Under the pieces are notes generated by a model. The model saw nothing but the letters and a program-made list of their open reading frames with translations, was not told the DNA's origin and did no database searches. This document shows, piece by piece, positions 23,448-30,914 of a DNA stretch of 64,000 nt. The translations under genes and the position numbers were made by a program. The stretch is from Paludibacteraceae bacterium (lineage in GTDB: Bacteria > Bacteroidota > Bacteroidia > Bacteroidales > Paludibacteraceae): assembly GCA_024400115.1 (NCBI GenBank), contig JAKSNF010000006.1, positions 27,613-91,612 on the forward strand, read 5' to 3'. Every line of letters begins with the position of its first letter. Position 1 is the stretch's first letter.

Positions 23448-25625
23448 ATCCGCATCTTTCTGCTCGTGCTCATGTTTATGTTCATGAGGTATGCCCCATG
23501 TGAAACCGATATATACTCTCCACTTGGCAATGGGTGCCCACACCATGGATGCATCAAAGGCTTGGCTATAGGGGTTGCTTGCACTCACGATGGGTGAGTC
23601 TTGACGGAAATTAGTCATATTCTCCGCACCAATCCAAAGGCTGGCGTTATGGAACTTCTTAGTAATCTGCGCCATGAGTTGCGGATACCATTTGTGATAA
23701 ACAAGTCCGTCTTTCTCATAGTACTGCTTACTCTCCGCAGGGATAGCGAAGCCCATCGGCATGCGTCCCGCTCCGTTAAACTGAGCCGTGACATCAAACT
23801 GCCACCCTTTCTTGGGGGTGATATACGAGGTGGATACAATCGCCTTAAACCGATTAAGGAGTGGCTTCTCCATCAGTTCGTACTGCTTAATGATAGAGTT
23901 GAAAGACGTTTGCTTAACGTCCGTATAACGGAAAGCGGCGGTCATCGTCCAACCTGTTAGAATCTCCATGGAAGCCTCAATCTGTGCACTATGCGAGAAC
24001 GATTGTCCTCCCGGTATGTCGCTCAAGTTATATAAGGTGACGGCGTGCAAGTCGGCATCTATATCATCTACCACGCAGTCTAAAAAACGGGTGTAGTAGT
24101 ACTCCCCACTAATCTGTAACGTGCGGTCGGCAATAGGAATAGTAAAGAGCATCGTCGCTCCCGTGTTCATTGCTTTTTCTTGGTTCCAACGACTGGCATT
24201 CATCACCCACGAACGAGAAGAAGCAAAGAGTCCCGCATTATCTGCCAACACATTAGGAGAGCGGTATCCTAATCCCACCGAACCACGTATCGTCCACCAA
24301 TCGAAAGGCGAGTAACGCACGTTCATTCGCGGCGTTACAAAGAAGCCGTAACGATTACTCCAATCGCCTCTCAAGCCGACCAACAATGTCAACTTGTCCT
24401 GATACATGTATGTATATTCGGCAAAGACACCCGGTGTCACTTCGTCACGGTCGAGGAGCAAAGGAATAGAGGAAGTCGCTCCGGCGACACCGGCATATGG
24501 GGGTAGAGACAGTAGGCTCGTCGCTCTTTCACGATAGTTGTCGTAGTTAAGACTCAGTCCTGCACTGAGTTTATGTTCGTGATTATCCTCGGGGTCAAGA
24601 CGCGGGTTCTCGAAATTCGTTTGGAAGATAGCGTTGAGGTAAGCGTTGCCTTGTGCCGCTCTCCACGAGCGATAGTCTCCGTAATGATTATCTAAATCGT
24701 GATAACTGCCTGCTGCAATGATACCTATTGACATGCCTCGTTCGGAGTCCAAGACATATCCGTTCTTAATGAATCCGTCTAAACGGCAGGTTCGTAGGTT
24801 AATAGCATAGGTGGGCTCTTGATGAAGGGTGTTGCGCTCGGTGGTCGTTCCTGCCCAACGGCGGTCGCCTATACCGTGAACGTACACTTGTCCCGTATAG
24901 TCGCCCTTCTGCCAGTTCCAGCGGTTGATAAGGTTAAACTGCCTAATCTTAGGCACGTCCATAAAACCGTCCTTGTTATCGTCGGCTTCCATGTACGTCT
25001 GTTGGTAATGGGCAAGGACGGCAGTAGATACATCTTCGGTCACTTCCCAACCGCCAAGTATATCTAATTGCGCCTCGGGATCATCGGTGAGGTTGGCAGT
25101 GATGGTGATAGGACTGGCGTGTACGGGTTTGAAGAGTTCGACGTTGATCTGTCCTGCGGTGGCTTCAAAACCATTGAGAACAGAGGATGTGCCCTTGCTT
25201 ACTTGTACCGATTGTAACCAAGCCGCAGGGATATATTCGAGGCCGTAGAGTTGTCCGAGCCCGCGCATGCCGGGGGTATTCTCGGTGAGCATTTGTACAT
25301 AGGTGCCTGTCAAACCAAGCAAACGAATGGTCTGCATTCCCGTGGCAGCGTCCGCATAAGACACATCGACCGAGGCGGAGCGCTCAAAACTCTCGCTTAG
25401 GTTACAACAAGCCGCTTTGCAAATCTCTTCTCCCGTGATAGTCTCCGTATCTACCGCAGATACGCGTGAACGTATTCGTGACGAGCGTTTGGCGGTCACG
25501 TTGACTTGCTGTAGGTGCAGGTCATCCACTCCGATAGAAGTGGTGTCTTGACCAAAAACAACAGCGGGTAAGAGACAAACTAAAAGAGCGAGCCTATTTG
25601 ATATATTGCGAATGAAAGTAACCAT
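23445..25625 (-). CDS. TonB-dependent outer-membrane receptor with His-rich C-terminal tail
   Basis: A 726-residue outer-membrane importer driven by TonB. Signal peptide about residues 1-26, then a plug domain (VNVTAKRSSR to GTSSVLNGFEATAGQINVEL) and a 22-strand-type barrel. The plug carries KAACCNLSESF, a pattern seen in metal-related receptors of Bacteroidota. The C-terminus has an alternating His/Glu/Lys tail (HEHKHEHEQKDAD) that could bind metal but lies after the last beta-strand. The ATG at 25625 gives a clean signal peptide and overlaps the FeoB-like gene by 46 nt, so the two are co-expressed. With Fur next door, iron or another transition metal is the likely substrate. Confidence 0.85.
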   Translation of the reverse strand: MVTFIRNISNRLALLVCLLPAVVFGQDTTSIGVDDLHLQQVNVTAKRSSRIRSRVSAVDTETITGEEICKAACCNLSESFERSASVDVSYADAATGMQTIRLLGLTGTYVQMLTENTPGMRGLGQLYGLEYIPAAWLQSVQVSKGTSSVLNGFEATAGQINVELFKPVHASPITITANLTDDPEAQLDILGGWEVTEDVSTAVLAHYQQTYMEADDNKDGFMDVPKIRQFNLINRWNWQKGDYTGQVYVHGIGDRRWAGTTTERNTLHQEPTYAINLRTCRLDGFIKNGYVLDSERGMSIGIIAAGSYHDLDNHYGDYRSWRAAQGNAYLNAIFQTNFENPRLDPEDNHEHKLSAGLSLNYDNYRERATSLLSLPPYAGVAGATSSIPLLLDRDEVTPGVFAEYTYMYQDKLTLLVGLRGDWSNRYGFFVTPRMNVRYSPFDWWTIRGSVGLGYRSPNVLADNAGLFASSRSWVMNASRWNQEKAMNTGATMLFTIPIADRTLQISGEYYYTRFLDCVVDDIDADLHAVTLYNLSDIPGGQSFSHSAQIEASMEILTGWTMTAAFRYTDVKQTSFNSIIKQYELMEKPLLNRFKAIVSTSYITPKKGWQFDVTAQFNGAGRMPMGFAIPAESKQYYEKDGLVYHKWYPQLMAQITKKFHNASLWIGAENMTNFRQDSPIVSASNPYSQAFDASMVWAPIAKWRVYIGFTWGIPHEHKHEHEQKDAD

Positions 25626-26716
25626 GCTAATAATAATGAATGAATAACAGTGAACCATGCCCAACGGCGGCCTATCTCTTTACGCAAGGTAGTGATAGTA
25701 GCCACGCAAGGGAAATAGAGTAGTACAAAGACCATGAAACCGAAAGCGGTCAAGGGGGTGAAGACGCTTAGTGTGCCGCCTCCGTGGGCAAGAATACCCA
25801 TTGTTGAAACGATAGCCTCCTTGGCGGGCAGACCCGAAAGCAAGCAAACAACCATCTGCCAATCGAAACCGAGTGGTGCAAAGACGGGCGCGATAGCTTG
25901 TCCTATCATGGCCAAGTAACTCGTTTCTAACTCGTGCGTTGGGAAATAACTCAATGCCCAAATGATAACCGATGCCCAGATGATGACCGTCACTATCTTT
26001 TGCAAGTAGTCCTTCACGTGGTTCCATATGTGGCGTCCCGTATGCCTGAAAGAGGGCGCTGTCATAGGGGGTAACGGATGCACAGGGTCTTCGATGTCTT
26101 GTCTGAACCAACGCGTCCGTTTCATAATGAGCGCAAAGCATATACTGAGCACAATACCAATGAGGTAGAGACTAATCATCACCAGTGCTTTATATTGCGC
26201 AAAGAAAGCCGATACGAAGAGTAGATAGACGGGCAGACGTGCCGAACAACTCATAAACGGAATCATGAGCATGGTGAGTGTGCGGTCTTTGGGATTCTCA
26301 ATGCTGCGGGCGTCAATGATAGCAGGCACGTTGCAGCCAAAACCGACTAACATAGGCACGAAAGAAGAACCGTGTAGTCCTAACTTATGCATAATCTTGT
26401 CCATAAGGAAACCCAGACGTGCCATATAGCCCGAATCCTCTAAGATAGAGAGGAGAATAAAGAGGATACAGATATTAGGAAGGAAAGAGAGTACGGTGCC
26501 CACACCTTGTACGATGCCGTCCACGAAGAGGGAAGTCAGCCAGCCTTGGGGTAGGGCGGTGTTGAGGTAGTCACAAAGAGCGGTGATACCGACTTCTATC
26601 CAATGTTGGGGGTAAGCGCCGAAGCGGAAAGTGCAGTCAAAAACAAGATAGAGGACGACCGCCATAATCACGTATCCTCCCACTTTGTGCGTCAATATCT
26701 TGTCAAGTTTACTCAT
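25580..26716 (-). CDS. FeoB-type ferrous iron permease domain without the G-protein half
   Basis: A 378-residue inner-membrane protein equal to the transmembrane half of FeoB. It opens at DKILTHKVGGY, the point where the membrane domain begins in full-length FeoB (700-800 residues). It contains both Gate regions, with LEDSGYMARLGFLMDK, GFGCNVPAI and MSCSARLPVYLLF as diagnostic segments. The N-terminal GTPase domain is absent. The codon before the ATG is TAG in frame, so the gene truly starts here, and 31 bp further upstream is the 3' end of tRNA-Arg. Either a separate G protein exists elsewhere or the 5' half was lost at the tRNA. It overlaps the TonB-receptor gene. Confidence 0.85.
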   Translation of the reverse strand: MSKLDKILTHKVGGYVIMAVVLYLVFDCTFRFGAYPQHWIEVGITALCDYLNTALPQGWLTSLFVDGIVQGVGTVLSFLPNICILFILLSILEDSGYMARLGFLMDKIMHKLGLHGSSFVPMLVGFGCNVPAIIDARSIENPKDRTLTMLMIPFMSCSARLPVYLLFVSAFFAQYKALVMISLYLIGIVLSICFALIMKRTRWFRQDIEDPVHPLPPMTAPSFRHTGRHIWNHVKDYLQKIVTVIIWASVIIWALSYFPTHELETSYLAMIGQAIAPVFAPLGFDWQMVVCLLSGLPAKEAIVSTMGILAHGGGTLSVFTPLTAFGFMVFVLLYFPCVATITTLRKEIGRRWAWFTVIHSLLLAWLLSFAIYQIGSLF

Positions 26717-26722
26717 CTACGA

Positions 26723-26745
26723 GCGGGCGACTTTTCGTCGCCCGT
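26723..26745 (-). other. hairpin between tRNA-Arg and FeoB-like gene
   Basis: CGGGCGAC and GTCGCCCG form an 8-bp GC-rich stem with a short loop just after the tRNA. No T-run follows on the minus strand, so it is a weak terminator at best and transcription may continue into the permease gene. Confidence 0.55.
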
Positions 26746-26746
26746 G

Positions 26747-26820
26747 TGACCCTGCTGGGGCTCAAACCCAGAACCTTCAGAACCGGAATCTGACACTCTA
26801 TTCAATTGAGCTACAGGGCC
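26747..26820 (-). tRNA. tRNA-Arg (anticodon CCG)
   Basis: A 74-nt tRNA with acceptor stem GGCCCTG/CAGGGTC, anticodon stem TCAGA/TCTGA with loop TTCCGGT, and T loop TTTGAGC. CCA is not encoded. It lies 3 nt after the Fur-family gene stop and is probably on the same transcript. Confidence 0.93.
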
Positions 26821-26823
26821 AAG

Positions 26824-27270
26824 TTATATTTTTCTACAGTGCTTGCACTCTCCATATACAAAGATAGTAAAGTGCTCAGGTACGAAGTTCGAATACTTAC
26901 GTAACTTGACAGCATTGGTAATGGCTATATCTTTAAAGTCGGCTACACGTCCGCATTTCTTGCATATCAGTTGCAACCGATTATGTTTACCACTCACCAC
27001 CTCCCATTGTGCTTTGCTCTTAGTGGCCCGCTTTTGCAGGAGACTGATGATGCCTATCTTGTCAAACAAGTTGATGCAGTTATATACGGTGGCTTGGCTG
27101 ATATTCTCTGCGTTGGCTTTCTCAACCACTTGGGCAGGGGTGAAAGGCTGTTCTAATCCACATATAACAGAGAGTATTATCTCTCGCTCCGCCGTGTGGC
27201 GGAGTTTATGCTCCCAGATATACTGATTGAGGGTATCGAGGGCTGCTTTATACTCGTCTGTGGTGGTCAT
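26824..27270 (-). CDS. Fur-family metal-dependent repressor
   Basis: A 148-residue transcription regulator of the Fur family. A winged-helix DNA-binding half (residues 10-85, with RHTAEREIILSVICGLEQPFTPAQVV and SQATVYNCINLF as recognition-helix region) precedes the dimerisation half with two cysteine pairs (CKKCG and CKHC) for structural zinc. Whether it senses iron, zinc or peroxide cannot be told. Its start overlaps the stop of the GNAT gene by 1 nt (TAATG). It lies upstream of tRNA-Arg and the permease/receptor genes, which it may regulate; no clear Fur box was found. Confidence 0.88.
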   Translation of the reverse strand: MTTTDEYKAALDTLNQYIWEHKLRHTAEREIILSVICGLEQPFTPAQVVEKANAENISQATVYNCINLFDKIGIISLLQKRATKSKAQWEVVSGKHNRLQLICKKCGRVADFKDIAITNAVKLRKYSNFVPEHFTIFVYGECKHCRKI

Positions 27271-28400
27271 TAAATGTCCTTAATATATGCTCTACGGCGT
27301 TTATGTTGCTTGTAGTTGAAGTACTTAAAGTTCTCTTGGACAAGGTTATTGGTCTCCATCATCGAAGTGGTCTCTACGCGCTGAATACCGTATTTGGTGA
27401 AGTTAGGCAACTGCTTAAGGAAGATAAGCGAATTAATGCCCTTGCCTTGATAGTCAGGTCTGACGGCAATGAGGAGCAAATCGAACGCCTCTATCTTTTT
27501 CGCTTTCAGTGCTCTCAGCACGTGCCACCAACCAAACGGGAAGAGTCTGCCACCGCATTTCTTGAGGGCTTTGGATATATCCGGCATACCGACCCCTACG
27601 CCGACGATTTCGTTCTTCTCATTGACTACAATAGAGGTAAAATCGAAATTGACAAGTGGAAAATAGTGATCTCGATAGAACTCCTTTTGTCGTTTGGTCA
27701 TAGGCTGATAGTTGTATAGTTTTTGGTAGGCGCTATCGAGAACATCCATAAACTCCAACCCGTATTTGCGCACCAGTTCTTTGCTGCTCTTGACGGGGTC
27801 TATATGCACTTTGGAGCGTTCTGCCACTATCTCTCCTAACCGATTCATGCGCTCGGGTATATCATAAGGAGGCGTGATCTGAAACTCAATCCAGTCGTTC
27901 TCCTTCTGCATACCATAATCTTCAAAATGTTTTTGGTAGTAGGGATAGTTGTAGAGCGAAGCCACGGGAGCAAGGTAGTCAAAACCCTCAATGAGCAAAC
28001 CCTCGTAGTCCCAATCGGTAAACCCTACAGGACCATTAAGCATATTACAGCCTTTGCTTTTTCCCCAAGACACTACGGCGTCGAGTAGAGCAAAAGAGAC
28101 TTGCTCGTCGTCCACGAAATCGAACCACCCGAAGCGAACCTCGTCCTTTCCCCAATGCTTATTGGCAGCATGGTTGATGATACCACATATACGTCCCACC
28201 GGTTTACCCTCTTGATAAGCCATATAGAGCACCTGTTCGCACACCTCGGAAGCGGGGTTCGTAGTGGGCGTGAGGGTCATTAATTCGTCCGCCATGATAC
28301 GAGGGCAGAAGAACTCGCAGTGTTTGTATAGATCGTTTCCGAACTTGACAAAACGTTTCCTTTCTCGAAGGGTCTTAATCTCTTTAATTTGAATAGCCAT
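27270..28400 (-). CDS. GNAT-like acetyltransferase, Bacteroidales long form
   Basis: A 376-residue cytoplasmic protein resembling the large GNAT-fold proteins common in Bacteroidota (function unassigned). The N-terminal half includes LYMAYQEGKPVGRICGIIN, a typical GNAT beta-strand pair, and GPVGFTDWDYEGLLIEGF. The C-terminal half has a second acyltransferase-like core with LLIAVRPDYQGKGINSLIF, the acetyl-CoA binding pattern. The ATG at 28400 sits about 24 nt after the predicted transcription start; the earlier ATG lies within the promoter. First gene of the transcript with Fur. Confidence 0.75.
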   Translation of the reverse strand: MAIQIKEIKTLRERKRFVKFGNDLYKHCEFFCPRIMADELMTLTPTTNPASEVCEQVLYMAYQEGKPVGRICGIINHAANKHWGKDEVRFGWFDFVDDEQVSFALLDAVVSWGKSKGCNMLNGPVGFTDWDYEGLLIEGFDYLAPVASLYNYPYYQKHFEDYGMQKENDWIEFQITPPYDIPERMNRLGEIVAERSKVHIDPVKSSKELVRKYGLEFMDVLDSAYQKLYNYQPMTKRQKEFYRDHYFPLVNFDFTSIVVNEKNEIVGVGVGMPDISKALKKCGGRLFPFGWWHVLRALKAKKIEAFDLLLIAVRPDYQGKGINSLIFLKQLPNFTKYGIQRVETTSMMETNNLVQENFKYFNYKQHKRRRAYIKDI

Positions 28401-28427
28401 AATAATATACTTTTGCATTTCAGGCTG

Positions 28428-28458
28428 CAAAGGTACAAAAAATCTTGCATATATGCAA
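28428..28458 (-). promoter_or_regulatory. promoter of GNAT-fur transcript
   Basis: TTG (28458-28456), 20 nt, TACCTTTG (28435-28428) on the minus strand. Confidence 0.8.
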
Positions 28459-28482
28459 GTTTTTGGGCAAAAAAATGCTTAT

Positions 28483-29169
28483 TTAGTCCAAATAATAGTC
28501 TATGGTTGTCACTACGCGAACGTGTTTAACCCACGGCTGATACGAATCAGACTCAATGCTAAACTGACCCTGTGAAGCCTTCTTGATAGACCCTAATTTG
28601 CAGTCAGCATCGTCGGCAAACTTTTGAGCAACGGTACGAGCATTAACGGTGGCTTCCTCTACCATCACGGGCTTGAGTTCGTTCAAACCGTTAAACTCAT
28701 AATTAACTTCCCAATCGTTCACGTTCACAATCAATCCTTTGGCTAACAACTCCACTTGGCAACCTTGATTGGATACTACTTCATCTACTTTGTTTGTTGA
28801 AACGATAATCGTTGAGTTAACCGCATAGCGGTTGGCGGGTCGGGAATTGCCGTAATTATACATCCAACGATCCTCAATCGAGATACGACCTACCGCTAAG
28901 TCCGTTGCTTCAAAACCTTTGGAAAGCAAGAACTCGGTCATTGTTTTGTTGGCTTTTGCCATGCGTGAATGAACCTCATTTAAGTCATTTCCTTCAATCA
29001 TAAAGGTCAATGGCCAAACAACGTGGTCTGCTTTTACATCACGGGTAGATAACCCTTTGGCTACCACCGATCTGTCTTTCATTGCTACTTGGTGAACACC
29101 TAAATAAACGAATACTCCTGCCAGAGTAATTCCTAATGCCAAAATGGCTGCACTAACATAATTTTTCAT
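28483..29169 (-). CDS. SIMPL-domain (DUF541) envelope protein
   Basis: A 228-residue protein with one N-terminal membrane anchor or signal (residues 5-25) and a SIMPL domain: VVAKGLSTRDVKADHVVWPL at the start, the IVSTNKVDEV central strand and a C-terminal VVTTIDYYLD strand. Members are periplasmic and oligomerise; they are linked to envelope or oxidative stress, with no defined activity. Between this gene and the upstream MATE gene are two tandem arrays (7-bp and 11-bp units). Confidence 0.85.
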   Translation of the reverse strand: MKNYVSAAILALGITLAGVFVYLGVHQVAMKDRSVVAKGLSTRDVKADHVVWPLTFMIEGNDLNEVHSRMAKANKTMTEFLLSKGFEATDLAVGRISIEDRWMYNYGNSRPANRYAVNSTIIVSTNKVDEVVSNQGCQVELLAKGLIVNVNDWEVNYEFNGLNELKPVMVEEATVNARTVAQKFADDADCKLGSIKKASQGQFSIESDSYQPWVKHVRVVTTIDYYLD

Positions 29170-29196
29170 ATAACTATAATTTTAACTTATAAACAT

Positions 29197-29231
29197 TCCT
29201 CCATCCTTTATCCTCCATCCTCCCTGCCTTC
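29197..29231 (+). repeat. heptamer array TCCTCCA type
   Basis: Five 7-bp units (TCCTCCA, TCCTTTA, TCCTCCA, TCCTCCC, TGCCTTC) between the SIMPL and MATE genes. Confidence 0.85.
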
Positions 29232-29253
29232 TCCCTCGTTTCAGCACTTACTA

Positions 29254-29297
29254 TCTACTCGGTATCTACTCGGTAACTGCTCGGTTTCTGCTCGGTT
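29254..29297 (+). repeat. 11-bp unit array
   Basis: Four 11-bp units (TCTACTCGGTA twice, ACTGCTCGGTT, TCTGCTCGGTT). The reverse complement carries ACCGA once per unit, as in the array at 62213. Confidence 0.9.
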
Positions 29298-29313
29298 TCT
29301 GTAGCAGTCTTTG

Positions 29314-30786
29314 TTATGCTTTCCGAGTGTTATCGCGCTGACGTAACCATTTGCGGAAACGTGTGTGGAAGAGTATGGCAGCTACCGACAAACCGAAGAT
29401 AAACCCGATCCACATACCGTTTGCTCCAAGCCCTAAGGGGAACATACAAATAAGTCCTATTGGAAGTGCTATCAAAATGTATGCCACAAAGGCATAAAAC
29501 ATAGGTTTTTTAACATCTGTTATACCTCTCAGCATGGCAGCTCCTACCGTTTGTAAGCCGTCTGCGTACTGAAATAGACCGGCAAAAAGGATGAGTTGGG
29601 AAGCAATAGCAATAACCTCTGTGTCTTTAGTAAATATATAAGGAATATAGTTCCTCAAACTAATCATCAAGATAGCTCCAACCGTATTCATTAGCAGCAC
29701 CAAATGAATACTGGCATTGCTGGCCATTCTTACGGCATATAGGTCGCCTTTGCCCAACTGGTGACTAACCCGAATAGTGGTGGCAGAACCAATACCGATA
29801 GCGAGCATAAACGTCAAATTGGCAATTTGATTGGCTATCTGATGAGCCGCAAGAGCTTCCTTACTTAACCAACCGATAAAAATGAAACTGAGAGTAAACG
29901 TAATCGTCTCTAAAAATGTTTGTATTCCAATCGGCGTTCCCACTTCCAGCAGTCTCCGTATCACCTCCATTCCCTGTCGCCTGTTGCCAGCCGCTTGCTG
30001 CCTGTCGCCTGTCTCCTGTCGCCTGTCGCCTACATACTGCCTCCACTGTTTGCGAGCAAGAATAACCGCAAAGACCATAATAGGTAAGATGGTTCGCGCA
30101 ATGAGGGTTGCTAATCCTGCGCCGGTGGCTCCCATTGGTTCGGCTCCCCAGTGACCAAAGATAAAGATCCAGTTCAAGAGTATGTTAAGACCATTGGCGA
30201 TGAGGGTCAGAATCATAGCAACCAACGTGTTTCCTAATCCTTCTAAGAACTGCTTAAAGAAACAGAAAAAGAGGAACGGAATAATAGAAATAACAATATA
30301 CAAGTAGTATCTTCGAGCCGCTTCTACCACAACATCTTCTTGACCAAAGCGGTCAAGGAAAGAATACACGCTACTTAATAGTAGTGCCATCACCACGCAC
30401 ACCCCCATGGTCAATATCACCCCATTCCTAAATAGTGCTGTTATCCGTCCTTTAGGCGTAGCCGGTCCTTCAGCGCAGCGGTCTGACAGAGCTTCGCTCG
30501 GTCTTTCTGCGCAGCGGTCGGCTTCGCCTTTGGCAAAGCCCACCAGTGGTGTCACGCCCATCAGTAGTCCCATAGCAAAGACCATGACGGTGAAGAAAAT
30601 GGCATTACTAAAACTCACTGCCGCAAAGTCTGCGGTGGCATAATGCCCTACCATGATGGAGTCAATAAGCCCGACAAGGGACGCCCCGATTTGGGTAATC
30701 ATAACGGGAAAAGCGACCTTCAGATTACGTTTATAATAAGGGAAATACTCTCTCCATTTAGTAAAAATATGCATCTCATTTTTCAT
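29314..30786 (-). CDS. MATE-family efflux transporter with two repeat insertions
   Basis: A 490-residue inner-membrane exporter with about twelve hydrophobic segments in two related halves, typical of cation-coupled MATE pumps (MITQIGASLVGLIDSIMVGHY at the start, VGTPIGIQTFLETITFTL opening the second half). About 40 residues more than usual come from two repeats. Residues 86-114 (with DRCAERPSEALSDRC) lie in the loop between helices 2 and 3 and share a repeat with lpxD. Residues 253-271 (GDRRQETGDRQQAAGNRRQ) lie in the long loop joining the halves and come from eight CTGTCGC heptamers. Both are loop positions, so transport may be unaffected. The start at 30786 is only a few nt from the predicted transcript start; the ATG at 30774 is an alternative. 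Confidence 0.9.
   Translation of the reverse strand: MKNEMHIFTKWREYFPYYKRNLKVAFPVMITQIGASLVGLIDSIMVGHYATADFAAVSFSNAIFFTVMVFAMGLLMGVTPLVGFAKGEADRCAERPSEALSDRCAEGPATPKGRITALFRNGVILTMGVCVVMALLLSSVYSFLDRFGQEDVVVEAARRYYLYIVISIIPFLFFCFFKQFLEGLGNTLVAMILTLIANGLNILLNWIFIFGHWGAEPMGATGAGLATLIARTILPIMVFAVILARKQWRQYVGDRRQETGDRQQAAGNRRQGMEVIRRLLEVGTPIGIQTFLETITFTLSFIFIGWLSKEALAAHQIANQIANLTFMLAIGIGSATTIRVSHQLGKGDLYAVRMASNASIHLVLLMNTVGAILMISLRNYIPYIFTKDTEVIAIASQLILFAGLFQYADGLQTVGAAMLRGITDVKKPMFYAFVAYILIALPIGLICMFPLGLGANGMWIGFIFGLSVAAILFHTRFRKWLRQRDNTRKA
29974..30029 (+). repeat. heptamer array CTGTCGC type inside MATE gene
   Basis: Eight 7-bp units, the longest heptamer array in the window, in frame in the central loop of the transporter. 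Confidence 0.92.
30447..30530 (+). repeat. GC-rich intragenic repeat (MATE copy)
   Basis: Several imperfect 16-17 bp units with GGTCCTTCAGCGCAGC as the theme, in frame, shared with lpxD 21655-21713 in opposite orientation to the coding strand. Confidence 0.75.
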
Positions 30787-30794
30787 TGCGGGTG

Positions 30795-30825
30795 CAAAAG
30801 TACAAAAAAAAACTGAAATAACAAA
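30795..30825 (-). promoter_or_regulatory. promoter of MATE gene
   Basis: TTTG (30825-30822), 19 nt, TACTTTTG (30802-30795) on the minus strand. Confidence 0.65.
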
Positions 30826-30852
30826 ATAAATTACTGAAAAACCTCAATAATA

Positions 30853-30884
30853 TTTGTTTATGTAAAATCTTTTTTATACCTTTG
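30853..30884 (+). promoter_or_regulatory. promoter of GH3 gene
   Basis: TTTG at 30853-30856, 20 nt, TACCTTTG at 30877-30884. Divergent from the MATE promoter. Confidence 0.8.
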
Positions 30885-30914
30885 CAGTCTAATTTGCAGT
30901 TTACAATCACACCT

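Noticed and set aside
25580..26824. FeoB G-domain hidden by a frameshift upstream of the permease gene
   Set aside because: The sequence upstream is a complete tRNA-Arg and then the Fur-family gene; no GTPase motifs are found in any frame there.
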